Shown here: one piece after another, positions 52,704-63,989 of the stretch
Layout: the number at the start of each line of letters is the position of its first letter
Position numbering within the stretch: position 1 is the first letter of the stretch
Origin: Rosellinia necatrix
Lineage: Eukaryota > Ascomycota > Sordariomycetes > Xylariales > Xylariaceae
Direction of reading: 5' to 3'
Length of the DNA: 64,000 bases
Assembly: GCA_021209875.1 (NCBI GenBank)
Contig: JAGYVD010000001.1
Coordinates: 2,542,001 to 2,606,000 of the forward strand
Made by a program: the position numbers and the translations under genes
Notes under the pieces: generated by a model
What the model saw: the letters and a program-made list of their open reading frames with translations, nothing else
Told to the model about the DNA's origin: nothing
Database searches by the model: none

Positions 52704-54696
52704 TCATCGTCCAAAACCGAACCAGCCTCTCTTCTTAGGCTCGGGTGTTGTTGACGTGGGTTCCTCCCCCGACCCGGCCACGGTAGCCGGTGGGTTTCCG
52801 GGATAGTCAATGTAATTCCAAGTGGCATCGAAAAACAGTGGCTTGACTGGAATGGGTTGAATTCGGGGGGGATAATCAACGAGATTCTCTAGATCTACGC
52901 CTTCTGGTGGATACTCCCGAAGCCGATCGACCAGGGGGACTTTGACTCGAGATGATGTCGACTTTGCCTTGACTCTCAAATTGTCGATCTCAACGATAGC
53001 ACGACACCTCTGTAGTTCCCCCTTAAGGAGGCTATGCAGGAATTGGATGTCCGTCTGGCGAATGTCGATACTTAATATAGTAGATTGCGACGAAGAGGCA
53101 CCGTGCTTGGAGAAGAAGGTAACAGCTTGTAGACATTGATCGTATGCATGTTTGGTGAGAGCCAGGGCATTGCATGACTGATCGATTAGAGAGTGTGACC
53201 GTGCGATGGACAAGCACCTAGAAGCGCCACATTAGAACAAAATCCAAGGCTAGGGGGGACATCGGACCTTACTTGAGAGCATGGAAATACTTGGTAGTGG
53301 CGTCTAGTTGTTGAAGTAATCCGTCGTCAGCAGCCACGCCGGGGAGTTCCTTGATCGACTCGAGACTCTGTAACGTGGCGTCGTATAGCACGACCTTTTC
53401 TTTCAGGCGTGCCACCTTCCTGCCGGGGGGGCTCGATCTTGGTTTGGAGCAAAGAGGCGTCTTTCTTTGATTTTCGCGTCGTATTGGGGGCGGAGTCGAG
53501 AAGAGCACCGTCATGCTCACCACTCAACACTCGGTTGCGGCCGATTCTCCAGCTGATCATTTGGTAGTTGACGGCAGTGCGAGTGATCTGCAAGCTCTGT
53601 ATGCGGCTGTCGCTTTGTGGGACACCCTCCTCCTTTAGCTCGTCGATGGCGCGCTTCGTGGCGTCGGCCACGTCCTGGCTGGCTATGAGAACATCGTCGT
53701 AGGCGGCTGCCATTTCTTTGGGGAGCACTACGTCGGAGGACCCCAGCTTCTCGGCCAGGCGAGAACTTGCCGACTCAGTCGAGGCTATTGCGAGGGCAAT
53801 GGAGGCGTCCTCGATCTTGACTTCCCGCGACCTCCACGTGATGGTGTGGGGCGCATTTGGGGCCTCAACCTGACCTTTTCCGCTGTCCGTACCGCCCTCG
53901 TTCAGTAAGTTGGGCGCTAGCCTCTCGATTTGGCTGACAAGAGTTTCGTCACCGGAGGGGAATGCTTTCCGGGCGATCGTGGGGATGGCCAGGGTGCGCG
54001 GGACCTTGCTCTGGTAGGCAGCATAGCGAATGGAGGGGTCAATGGTCTCGGACAAGAGATCTTTCACGATGTCGCCTCTCATTGACGCCACCAGGGCACT
54101 GTATATAATGCGCGCGGTCGCATAGCTCTTCATACAGCCCTCCCAGTTCTGGCTTTCGAAGTCGGCGGCACCCCTCACCATGGCGGCATAGGCGCGGGCT
54201 TCCAGGACGTCCTTGTCGGTGGCGGCTGCGGCGGTGGAGGTATCGGAGAGGATGTGGACTAAGTGTTCAGCCGTCCGAGCACTTTTGCTGAGCCTCGATA
54301 TGATATGGGAGCGTGTCCGACCGGTGATGCCCTTGGTGTCGGCCGAGTGGACAGCCTTGAGGCGCATGGCGTGTGCCCAAGCCCTCTCGGCTGTGAGGAG
54401 GATGAGGTGAAGGAATCTAGGTTAGGGGGAGGCATTCCAGTCAGCGACGAGAGGAAGGGGAAAGAGGATAGGGGAAAGCGTGGTGGACGATGGCACGGCA
54501 CGCACTCATGATTCTCTGCCAACTGATGGGCCGTGACGGGGTCCCTCTTGGTGAACTTGGCTCTATGCTTGTTGACGATGTTCAGCTTTTTGCGCGAAGC
54601 ATGCAGCTTCTTCGCCAGCAGCCTGTGATACGTAGCGTAGTCGCCATAGAGGAGAGCCTGGTTACGGGCAGACACGATGAAGTTGGTGATATCCAT
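52704..54696 (-). CDS. SRP68: signal recognition particle subunit SRP68 (apparent frameshift)
   Basis: Large SRP protein that binds 7SL RNA with its N-terminal domain and SRP72 with its C-terminus; it acts in co-translational targeting to the ER. Model: exon 1 54696-54506, intron 54505-54417 (GTGCGT..CTAG), exon 2 54416-53273, intron 53272-53218 (GTAAGG..TAG), exon 3 53217-52704. The N-terminus MDITNFIVSARNQALLYGDY is diagnostic, then TAERAWAHAMRLK and SHIISRLSKSA; the later GRKVARLKEKVVLYDATLQS and CLSIARSHSL match the family. Exon 2 changes frame within a run of seven Gs on the plus strand (53425-53431). With six the frame would be continuous, giving about 615 aa. No splice pair with correct phase removes the shift. 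Either a base-calling error or a real one-base insertion is possible. Confidence 0.88.
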
Positions 54697-55264
54697 GGCT
54701 TGGCCGTTTGGTGGGCGACTTGGCCGACTCTGGCGATCTCGGGTTGTTTGCCTTGTGTTCGTCGTAGGTCGTCTGTGGTGGTTCTCTTTGGACGCCGTTT
54801 TGGCACTTACCTGCTAGGAGGTAGGGTGTACATGTGGGGAGGGGGGGGGGTGTGGGAGATGGGAGGACGGTGGGGTAAGGGGGGTGGGGATAATGGGTTT
54901 TTGTGCGATCCCTATCAAAGCAAAGTGGTAAATGGAATAACTACTGCCGCTATAAGTATTATGTAGCATATTTATCACGCACACATTGACTAGGAAAGGG
55001 CTAAGCCACGTTCAGTCGATATCGAGGGGGTTATATTGTGGCTGGTAGAGATGTTGAAGTCCAGGGGTCCCGAATCTAGCTGCCTATGCCTCTCCGGGTT
55101 AGGTGGATAGATTGGTTCTCTCTCTGTGGTACCTTATCTAACTATGTTTGGAGGCACCTCCAATTATCCCGACCCGACCAGACCAACCAAGTAAAGCCTT
55201 GACACTAAGATTGTAAAAATCTTATCGAGAAAGAGCGACGGCGAAAGACAGAGAGAGCGATCAT

Positions 55265-55302
55265 TGTGTGTGTGTGTGTGTGTGTGTGTGCATGTGTGTG
55301 TG
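55265..55302. repeat. TG microsatellite
   Basis: Dinucleotide run interrupted once by CATG. Confidence 0.92.
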
Positions 55303-55601
55303 ACATCGACATCGGCAGCAAGCTTCCAAGCTTGTAGGTTTATTGTCCCGCTCTCCCTTCTAGGCTGCTGGTTAGCTACACACATCAACTATACATTCCA
55401 AGTATATTTGCCGCCCCATCGCAAGCGGCGACGAGGTTGTCTCGGGCGATTCGACCCTTTTGCAGGTACGCTCTTTTGTAGTTATCGTCATCGTTCCATC
55501 AATAGGTCGTTATGGTTCTATCCTCGGCTCTGCTCGGTGTTTAAGAAGGGGTCGCACGTTTTACGCACGCACGCACGCACGCGCATCATCGCCCTCGTTG
55601 A

Positions 55602-55635
55602 TTTTTCGTTTTTCGTTTTTCGTTTTTCGCTTTTC
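55602..55635. repeat. TTTTTCG tandem repeat
   Basis: Four to five near-perfect 7-bp units roughly 170 bp upstream of the PPR start codon. Confidence 0.88.
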
Positions 55636-55802
55636 ATTATTCATGATTCATTTTTAAATTTTAATTATTTTCGACAGCATAGGCTCTATCTTGACGATGC
55701 TCTGAAATGGTCCGGACCCTGTCGACTACACTCCGGCTCGCTTCCTCGAGGGTATTCCCACTGCCGTCTGAGAAGTGACCAATCTTTCCGCTGCCTTTTC
55801 CA

Positions 55803-58800
55803 ATGCTGGAGAGGACAGCCGCATGCCTGGAACCATGCAGCCTTCGAGTGCTCCCCTCTCATAAGAACGCCCTCCGGTCCACGAGGCAGTTGCATACCGC
55901 TTTCTGGCAGCATGGGGCCGCCGACGTCGAGCTCACCACCGCCTGGCAGGCCTTGATGCACGGCACGCCCGATACCGACCCTGCCGTGCCCGAGCAAGCC
56001 GGGAGCCCGTCGCTTAGCGCCTCGACCTTTCTTCTCGATTTCCTGTATCCGGCTGGTGCCGTGGCTTTCATGCACCGTCGCCTCTCGCCCCCATATTCAG
56101 CCCGACCCGATCGCCTGCGCTTCCGAACTCGGCCTTCACATGTCTCCCCCCGTCTCTACAACTCATCCTTGTCTCGCCAGCAGCTCGAAGCCACCGCCCT
56201 ACCAGCCCAACGACCGTCCGACCCTGCGGAAGCGAACAACGAAATCGACGCTGGCGCACAAGACTCCGCTGAGCTTGGCGGTCCGGGACACTCGATCACA
56301 TTTCATAATCTCGATCACGCTGCCGCGATTAAACGCATCTTGGAAAACAACAACCTGAACCAAGTCGACCTTCTATGGCGCCACTACAAGTCTTCAAATG
56401 AGCGCTCTCAAAATGCGTATTTCCACCGCATTTTAACCTTCCTCTCCACGACGGGCCGAGTATCCGACTCCTGGAAGGTTTCCGAACTTTTCCAGCAGTT
56501 GGACGTATCTAGTTGGGACGACAATACCTTTTTTGCTGGCGTTTCTGCCGAGATTAATCTGCAAAACTTCCCCCAGGCAGTGGTAGTTTTCCAGCGGGGG
56601 CTGCGATCTACCACACTAAACAATACCGCCCTCATAGACACCTTGGATTTGCTTTTGGCGTACGCCTTCAGATCGTCTTCGACTGCCTTTCTAGAGGAGA
56701 TCTGGAAGTTGTATCCGGACATGGCCAGTCGGTGGGACTTTCCCGGCATCACTGCCGACCTGAAGCGCCTGGCCTCCATCTCTGGCCTTGCCGAGAAAGC
56801 TATGGCGTTTCCCGAGTACATGGATAAGCAATTAAGCAAGCCATCCAGTAGCGGAGCTGATCGTGAGGCATGGCAAGCCTTGCAGAAAATCTTGGTCAGA
56901 AAGGCGCTGGCCTCATGCGAAGACTCGCAGGTAATACCCCTACTTCTCCTTACCAAGGATTTATTAGCTTTCGAGGAATACATTAGATTCGCGGCAAGGG
57001 AGGGTAAACGCAAAGTTACAACAACACATGTTTACGCCATTTACCGAGAGTTACCTGATTGCGTGCCGAGCCATGCTGTTCTACACTGCGTCTTTCATGC
57101 CTACACGGAAATGGGCGCTTCCGTCTCCAGAATGCTCGCCGGTGTCGATCTTCTCTGGGCCGACTGGCTTAAGTTTCATAATACCCCATCTCGAAGGGCC
57201 TACCAGAAACACCTGGGGTTTTACGCAACTCAGGGGAACAAGGAGCGAGTATATTCGTTGTGGGCTGAATATGTCGAACGTTTCCGCGATGACCCTACGG
57301 TAAACATTTTTAGTAGTAAGGAAGGGAGCGACACTTTTGCGCATTTGCTCCACGTCCATGCAGTCAATGCAGAGCCAGAGGAAGCCCGGCGCATTTTCGA
57401 CGATATGACAAATAAGTTCAGGATACAGCCTTCTATATACGACTGGAACATTCTCCTGAATGCATACGTAAAGGCCGATGATTACGATGGGGCGATTGAG
57501 ACCTTTGACAATCTATGCGAGGCGGCTCGACCAGATAAGTACAGTTACGGAACCTTGATGCAAATGGCCGGGTCAAGAGGCGACCTAGGGTTCACCGTTG
57601 ATCTGTACCGCCGTGCTCGCAGCTCTGGTGTTAGCGCAAATGATGCCATGCTAAGTAGTCTCGTCGATGCTTACTGCCAGAACGACCTTTTCACGGAAGC
57701 CGAGGATATCTGTACGCGTGCTACCAACAAGGGGATTGTTGTGACACGGATGTGGAACAAGCTCCTTTACTACAATGCACTGCGCCGGGATCTTGCAAGT
57801 ATAAATGAGATTCTCAACACGATGGCAGACAAGAACGTGCCGTATAACCGTTTCACATACCAACAATTACTCCTCGGGCTCGGATTATGCCGGCAGTCGC
57901 AGCACGCGCTCCACCTTATTACTGTTGCCCTGAGAGAGAACGTATTTGAGGTCACCCCGACACATTTCCAGATCGTCATGGGCTCTATCCTCCGTACCGG
58001 TGAGCCGACGCTGGTTAGGAGCCTTTGCTCGCTCATGAACGAGAATGGGGTTCCCATCACGGAAGAAGTTGTTTTCCGTCTCAGCCAAGCTCTGTTGCAA
58101 TGGCAAGATCTAACGCCGCAAGAGCGAAGGCTACGCAATAAGAAGAAATGGCTCGGTGATGCGCTCCGTACCTTTTTCCGAATATACCGCCACAGTACAG
58201 GGGCGAGGGCTAGGCCCGAAACCACCCCCCATCCGAAGCCCGTGCCACCAAGGGAATTGCTTCGGTCCGGGCGCGAAGTATATCAATTCAGTACTGTAAT
58301 GTCCATTTTTGCCCAGTTGAATGACAGCATAAAGGTCAATGAACTCATCGACCTGTATCGTTATGTTTTTCAAGATACCTCTGATAACGAGGGTGTGCTG
58401 CCGTTTTCCATGCTCAACGCTGTAATGCTTTCGAGTTTTCAGGACCAACGATACGACCGCGTTAGGGCGACTTGGCGGCTCCTTTTCGAGAACGCCAAAT
58501 CAGAGACGCGCTCTGCAGATTTCAACGAAAATCTACCGCACACCAACAAGATATCGCCCAAGTATCGTTATGCTTTGTCCGGAGGTCTACGTGTGATGCA
58601 AGAGATGCTATTCAAAGAAGGTGATTCTTCCGGCATTCGGGATCTCATCAGAACAGTACGTGAGGCGGGCTTTGAAGTGGACAGCAAAAACTGGAACTTT
58701 CATGTGCAGGCTATGGCGCAAATGAAACAGTATAGGGAAGCGTTCGCCACATGCGAGAAATTGCTCATGCCAAATTGGACAGGCTGGCAAATTGTTCGCG

Positions 58801-59099
58801 CCAAGGCAGCCATGCGAAATGCTCTTCCATTAGACACGCGCAGGAAGGGATCGTCCCCGCGCTACCTTCGACCTACGGCCACGACGCTCTATCGACTTGC
58901 GCAAGCTTACCTGGAGCTCGACAAACAGGGACACTGGTCCGGCGATGCGTCTGCTACATTCCGCGAGGTTGAGAACGACTGTCCCCAGGTTGTCAGGGCC
59001 ATTAAATCCATGATTCGTGTATATTCAAACTTGGAAGCGGAGATTTTCGATTCTTCTGATTTTGCGGGTATTGCCGATGCCAGCCGGTTAGAGAAATAG
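55803..59099 (+). CDS. PPR protein, CYA-5/PET309-like, mitochondrial
   Basis: An uninterrupted 1098-codon frame. The N-terminus MLERTAACLEPCSLRVLPSH followed by RSTRQLHTAFWQHGAA is basic and hydroxylated, suiting mitochondrial import, and resembles what I recall for the Neurospora CYA-5 group, needed for COX1 expression. Pentatricopeptide-type helical repeats are readable in the middle: QPSIYDWNILLNAYVKADDY, RPDKYSYGTLMQMAGSRGD, SGVSANDAMLSSLVDAYCQN and the following NKGIVVTRMWNKLLYYNAL. The C-terminal region contains ATTLYRLAQAYLELDKQGHW. The likely role is binding of a mitochondrial mRNA to promote its stability or translation; the target is inferred from the family, not from this sequence. 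It is divergent to SRP68. The start is the first ATG of the frame and agrees with the remembered N-terminus. Confidence 0.85.
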   Translation: MLERTAACLEPCSLRVLPSHKNALRSTRQLHTAFWQHGAADVELTTAWQALMHGTPDTDPAVPEQAGSPSLSASTFLLDFLYPAGAVAFMHRRLSPPYSARPDRLRFRTRPSHVSPRLYNSSLSRQQLEATALPAQRPSDPAEANNEIDAGAQDSAELGGPGHSITFHNLDHAAAIKRILENNNLNQVDLLWRHYKSSNERSQNAYFHRILTFLSTTGRVSDSWKVSELFQQLDVSSWDDNTFFAGVSAEINLQNFPQAVVVFQRGLRSTTLNNTALIDTLDLLLAYAFRSSSTAFLEEIWKLYPDMASRWDFPGITADLKRLASISGLAEKAMAFPEYMDKQLSKPSSSGADREAWQALQKILVRKALASCEDSQVIPLLLLTKDLLAFEEYIRFAAREGKRKVTTTHVYAIYRELPDCVPSHAVLHCVFHAYTEMGASVSRMLAGVDLLWADWLKFHNTPSRRAYQKHLGFYATQGNKERVYSLWAEYVERFRDDPTVNIFSSKEGSDTFAHLLHVHAVNAEPEEARRIFDDMTNKFRIQPSIYDWNILLNAYVKADDYDGAIETFDNLCEAARPDKYSYGTLMQMAGSRGDLGFTVDLYRRARSSGVSANDAMLSSLVDAYCQNDLFTEAEDICTRATNKGIVVTRMWNKLLYYNALRRDLASINEILNTMADKNVPYNRFTYQQLLLGLGLCRQSQHALHLITVALRENVFEVTPTHFQIVMGSILRTGEPTLVRSLCSLMNENGVPITEEVVFRLSQALLQWQDLTPQERRLRNKKKWLGDALRTFFRIYRHSTGARARPETTPHPKPVPPRELLRSGREVYQFSTVMSIFAQLNDSIKVNELIDLYRYVFQDTSDNEGVLPFSMLNAVMLSSFQDQRYDRVRATWRLLFENAKSETRSADFNENLPHTNKISPKYRYALSGGLRVMQEMLFKEGDSSGIRDLIRTVREAGFEVDSKNWNFHVQAMAQMKQYREAFATCEKLLMPNWTGWQIVRAKAAMRNALPLDTRRKGSSPRYLRPTATTLYRLAQAYLELDKQGHWSGDASATFREVENDCPQVVRAIKSMIRVYSNLEAEIFDSSDFAGIADASRLEK

Positions 59100-59625
59100 A
59101 TAACCGCTCCGGGGATGGAAGCCGAGGCCGGAGCAGGCGGCCAACACCTATCGAAGGGCGCGCAATACTTGCGTAATGCGCCCGGGGCATCACGGCAGTG
59201 TACATCTTGTTTGTATATCATATATATTAATCACGACTTGCATACGCTTGTATAAAACGCCAGCTACGTATATGAATAGTTACACATGCATAGTTAGAAT
59301 ACACGAGTCATTGAGAACGACACACGATGACGGGCCAAGCCCCTTGCACTCTGATATGCCGGTTGCCCATAATGAGTCCAACTACATGTCCGCGCGCGGA
59401 GGCGCTGTTCGGCAATCCGATGACCCACCATTTAACCCAATGTTAGGTAGCCCTATCTAACTTGAAGTGGTTGAGCATCCCTCTCTCCTACCTCACCCGT
59501 GTGTGGGGTTTATCGAGATCATTATCACCAGAATTTCCAGCAGCCCCCTCCTAGCTTCCTTGGTCGGACACCGACCTCTAAGATAAACGATTGGCATAAG
59601 CCATCTGCAGCAAAACCCGAATGCA
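59100..59625. other. intergenic region
   Basis: 3' flank of the PPR gene and 5' flank of the possible first exon of the acetyltransferase gene. No other feature is recognised. Confidence 0.5.
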
Positions 59626-59720
59626 ATGGCTCTCCCGTTCCCGCATCCGTCTTCATTGCCCTCGGGGTTTACGATGTCCAGGTGTACGCCGACAGATCTG
59701 CGGGGCATGACCGAAGTCTG
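59626..59720 (+). CDS. possible first exon of the GNAT gene
   Basis: The frame from ATG 59626 reads MALPFPHPSSLPSGFTMSRC, then TPTDLRGMTEV, and meets a good donor GTGAGT at 59721. The GFTxxRxTPxDLxGMTEV pattern is what precedes YxDAF in related acetyltransferases. Joining to the acceptor at 60144 (TTAG before ACATGGATGCC) gives the wrong phase by one base, so either a small extra exon lies in the 424-bp gap, the true acceptor was missed, or there is a one-base defect. Listed as tentative. Confidence 0.4.
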
Positions 59721-60146
59721 GTGAGTATTTTCTCCTGCAATGCCGCCTTCTCGTTATCATGGGTAGTAGTGGGCGGTTAGGTGGAATCAGGGTAGGCGAC
59801 GAACCCGGCTAGAGTCAGACCGAATCACATATATCTAAGTATTTGTTAGACTACACGAGACTGAGGCTGACTTATAACTATAGTGAGTCACCTCTCTTCC
59901 AAGACCCCTTGAAGGGGCCATGTATCTCATCGTGCACGTGGAACATGATGTAGCTTCTCTCATCACCAGGCCCATAGCCCAGATACCATCTTTACATTCC
60001 CACCAGCCTATTATTCTTGGGCGATCAGATGCTTCTCAACGGCTGTCACGTCTTATCCACCCACGCACCCCCTTCCCTCGCGTCAAGCCATAGAAGCTGC
60101 AGGAACCTACCAGACATACATACATTGACGACGACGTGGATTAGAC

Positions 60147-60989
60147 ATGGATGCCTTCTCAGAATCGGACTATACGTACTGGTGGGGGCCAGCCCCAGCC
60201 ATGTGGCTATGGCAAGAGGAACGTATCCGTCGGCGTTTTGCCGATCCGAACACGCAACAGTTCAAGGTCGTCAACGATGCGGACAACACCATTGTCGCAT
60301 GGGCGAAATGGGACCCTCCGCCCAGGATGACAGGGTTAACCGAGGGATTTTTGGTGTACGATAACGCAGGTCAACCTATCAGCGCAGAGACACGCAACAC
60401 CGCCAACACCAGCAACAAGGATGGAGAAGGGGACGGGGAAGCGGCTGGGCAAACAAGCGCAAAAAGCTATGCCCAGGGCCCGCCTGAGGGTTCGAATATC
60501 CCTCTTTTCAATGAGTTCTACGACGGCCTTCTAGCCATGGAGAAAAAATACCAGGCAAGCGAGAAACTAGGTGAGCCTCACACTCACGCCCTCTCCCCTT
60601 TTCCCAGGCTGTTTGTTCTACCTATATATCCCGGACGGGTTTATTCTCACACCAATGGCCGCCTACGAAGAGCATCCATCCTACTATTTCCACCTCCGGC
60701 CGTATCCTCAAAGCTGACATACTACGACTGGCTAGTGCTTACACATCTCTGCACCCGACACACTTACCAAGGCCGCGGTCTCGGCTCAGCGTTACTACGT
60801 AGTGTACTAGACCTAGCGGATAGAGAAGGCCTTTCGGCGTATCTGGAAGCCTCACACGCCGGGGCACCGTTATATCAAAAACTCGACTTCCAGGTCGTTG
60901 ACACGCTTGAGTTTGACCGGTCTGAAACTGGGATTGTTGCCCCAGCTACCTTACAGTGCGTATCGTCGGCCTCTCATCTTGATGGCTAG
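60147..60989 (+). CDS. GNAT-family N-acetyltransferase
   Basis: Acetyl-CoA-dependent acyl transfer to an unknown amine. Model: 60147-60570, intron 60571-60735 (GTGAGC..CTAG), 60736-60989, reading EKLVLTHLCTRHTYQGRG across the junction. The acetyl-CoA loop QGRGLGSALL and the following AYLEASHAGAPLYQKLDFQVV are typical of the fold. The upstream part MDAFSESDYTYWWGPAPAMW and AKWDPPPRM fits the fungal subgroup. The ATG at 60147 is probably internal to the full protein (see the candidate exon at 59626). The intron length is a multiple of three and has no in-frame stop, so the unspliced frame is also open (280 codons), but its 55 extra residues are low in family resemblance. Confidence 0.75.
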   Translation: MDAFSESDYTYWWGPAPAMWLWQEERIRRRFADPNTQQFKVVNDADNTIVAWAKWDPPPRMTGLTEGFLVYDNAGQPISAETRNTANTSNKDGEGDGEAAGQTSAKSYAQGPPEGSNIPLFNEFYDGLLAMEKKYQASEKLGEPHTHALSPFPRLFVLPIYPGRVYSHTNGRLRRASILLFPPPAVSSKLTYYDWLVLTHLCTRHTYQGRGLGSALLRSVLDLADREGLSAYLEASHAGAPLYQKLDFQVVDTLEFDRSETGIVAPATLQCVSSASHLDG

Positions 60990-61113
60990 CCGAGTCTTCT
61001 CCCCTCCCCCCTTGCTCGTTGTTGAATGCTCGCTGCAGTACATATAAACTTTGAACACAATTCCTAACATCCGATCTGGGACAGTGTCATGGTCAGGAAA
61101 CCGCGCGCGGTGT

Positions 61114-61164
61114 AGATATGGTCTAATGGCTTAACGTTGGACGCTTAGAATTGATACCATATCT
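61114..61164. repeat. inverted repeat, 9-bp arms
   Basis: AGATATGGT (61114-61122) and ACCATATCT (61156-61164) are perfect complements separated by 33 bases, about 125 bp downstream of the acetyltransferase stop. Possibly a transcript-end structure; possibly chance. Confidence 0.5.
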
Positions 61165-63955
61165 TTCAAGGCCGGCCGGGGGGAGCCTGTGGTCTGGATT
61201 TTTCGGCGCTTGTAATCTCTCCCTAGATGCAGGGTACCTTCAAATATGAATATATAAGGGGGGCAATCCCTTGATCGTCGTGTTTGCTTTGTTCTCAAAA
61301 TACCCACGACAAGGTTTGTGTACTCACGCCGACCCGCCCAGGCATGGCGCGGGGTTCCTCACCTGCTCCGACCTCAGAAGCCAGTCTTTGTGGCTACTGC
61401 CAGCGTCGTCGTCGGGCCCTGACATACCCGGCCCGGGGCGAATGTGCCCGGCCTGTACCGCGATAACAGTATTTATGTGTGGCGTACCGGGATTTATGCC
61501 GGTCCGTTCCCTGCGACATTAGGCAGCATGGCACCCACGGTGTGCCACACGAGAAGGCCATTCGGAGATTTAATCAGGAAACACTTGCATCTCACCATCT
61601 CAATGTGCGGCACGTACGTATCTGCCATATAGATAGGCTACCCCTATCTAAACGAGGCAGGCTACGACTCGCCCTTCCATGATTTCAACACACAAAAGGT
61701 GGGCACAGCAAGGTCAGCAAGTTGTTTGGTAGATTGTCATCTCCATCGTATATATACTTGCTTGCTGAGTGGGTAGGTGCTTGTAGATGGGTATAAACGG
61801 ACGCGGGAGGAAGGCAGGCGGCAGTATACCCCGCCTGTCCCCTATTCTTTCCATATGACAGTACAACTAGCGAGGCATCTGGGGAATTTCTCTGCCGCTG
61901 ACCTACTGATTGGCGATGGCCGCCTGGGGGAGCCACGACAGAATTAAGCAAACAATGCAAGAGGGGATGGAGGGCGGATAGGTCAGTAGACAAACGCCTA
62001 ACCCCGGCTATGACCAGTTGCATGCCCTGGACAGGATGAGGAGAAATTTACCGTAGCGGCGACGGTCTCCTCGGAAAGCAGCGATAGGTGGCTTCCCGTC
62101 CAGATGCGACCAAATAAACGTAGTTCACGAACAACAAAAGCAGCGATAGACCGATCTCCGGCATTCGGTCGTGTGACGGCACACTACATCTGAAACATCG
62201 CACCTTCAGCACTCGATACTGGGTGGCCACCCTTCCTTATGTACAGGCAGATTATATGGTATATTACCCAGGCCGCGGCGTACCTGGCCGTGTCGTACGA
62301 AACCTGATGCTTGATTGCGATGGCCTTGTCGGTGCGGGCGGACAGGACAGCCTATCGCCCTCAGCTGGCTGTACTGCGTTATGGGTTGGGCTGCCCATGT
62401 GTGTGTGTGTGTGTGTGACGCGATGGGGCCGGTGAGGTGACACCGCTTTCATCAGCCCTCCCATCTGTCAGGAGTGATGGGTCTGGGTAGCTGCCCGCGG
62501 TGCAGTCCGTCCCGGTCTACGTAGCCTGGCTGGCGGAGTATCCGGCCGGTATGGCAGCATTGCTCTATCTAGCTGGTGTGGTTGACTTGGTATTTGGACA
62601 CGCATGCGACAGAACTCGGTCGGCGCTGTACGGTGATCATCTTGGATCCCTGTTCACCTATGTATGCTACGCGGCTTGTTCGGCTCGGGTGTTAGTGGGC
62701 CATGGCGATTCTGTATGAAACGATTGCACAGACGTGGCCCGCCCTACCCTATGTAAGGTGGGATACTAGCGCTCGCCATTTCTCGCATGCGGCGTCGAGG
62801 TATCCTACAAAGCCATTGAATCCTCTCCACGAAACGCACCATACGGTATGTCTTGCCCTCAGTAGTTGAAGGGATGAGGCATGGCCCTATAATGGTAGCT
62901 ACCTGTCAGTAGTTGTTCAGTTCATCTACCTGACCAGTCACATTTAGCCTTGCTAGTTAGCACATACCAGTGCTGTAGGCTAGAGGGCCACCTACCTGAG
63001 ACATGACGTTGATGGATTCTCGGGTGAGTCCGTCCCTCGGCGGGTGCCCATGAACGGCTTTCATGTCATTGTTTCAGCTTACATGCGCCGCAGAAGGCAG
63101 AAGACAGCTAGGCTATTAAGGACCCATCACCATATCCCGCAAGAGCGTTCGCATCTACTCAAACGTCAATAGAATTGGGACGTCGCCTATACGGTTTGCT
63201 CTTGGTTCCCGTCTACGAAAGTATTGATTTGCCCACCCATTCCGCGCACAATCGCGCTCTATCTATATATAGTTAAGTCAGTATTGAGCCTAGGGGTGCC
63301 GCCACTGTAATCGTGGGCTCGGGGACTCGGGGGATAAAAGGAACATCGAGTGCCGAAGACAAGAGCTGCCCGTCGCTTAACAACGAGGCTCAGCCGTACA
63401 CTTCCAAATTTGGGGTTATCCGCAAGTCCATTACTTGTATCTGTCTTCTCTCGAGATATGCCAAGAGCGTGACTACTTTTGAAGTGCGTCAGACGGGGCC
63501 ACAAGGGGTACGCAATGTTGGGACCCGTTCGGCCTTGAAGTGAACAAGCAAACCCACGAGCATGTATACTCGCATAGGACGAGTCGGAATCGTTCGCAAG
63601 ATGTCCTAGGGGAAACCTATATGAGAAGCTCGAGTCTTATGCGCTTGCCCAGGTATAAGCAGTTATTTCTGAACACGTCTTGTTCGACTTTCCCTATATG
63701 TGGCCATGGCAATTCTAGCTTCCTCTGGCTGGGCAGATCTGTTTATCCACCAACGGCTGGAGCTGACTGGATCGAAGGTTGAAACTTGACCCAGTAGGTG
63801 TTCCCGAAATTAGGGGAATGGCAAGGCTGATGATGCCAAGGAGCGAAGTGGGCATAGGCATCACCAGATCATGACGTGCCCGCCGACTGCTCTATTCGAG
63901 ACATCACTATTATAGGTAGGTTAACGGGCAGGCGGGTTGTCAGATTATTAGACAG

Positions 63956-63989
63956 ATCATCATCGTGACATAGTAACAACGATGATGAT
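63956..63989. repeat. hairpin, 11-bp perfect arms
   Basis: ATCATCATCGT (63956-63966) and ACGATGATGAT (63979-63989) with a 12-base loop, at the right edge of the window. Its context beyond the window is unknown. Confidence 0.6.

Larger units (their letters stand above)
54697..55802. promoter_or_regulatory. divergent intergenic region SRP68 / PPR gene
   Basis: Shared upstream region of two divergent genes. It contains a G run (54837-54850), a TG microsatellite (55265-55302), ACGC units (55563-55583) and TTTTTCG units (55602-55635). Promoter elements cannot be assigned individually. Confidence 0.45.

Noticed and set aside
53428..53560. An intron (GTGAGC..CGGCAG) that would remove the SRP68 frame change
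   Set aside because: Good splice words, but the phase does not fit, and it would delete the conserved GEHDGALLDS segment.
54490..54966. 158-codon plus-strand frame
   Set aside because: Antisense to SRP68 exon 1 and running into a G homopolymer.
60571..60754. Two very short introns (37 and 34 bases) in the acetyltransferase gene
   Set aside because: Too short, and they give a stop or the wrong frame; one 165-bp intron gives the family sequence EKLVLTHLCTR.
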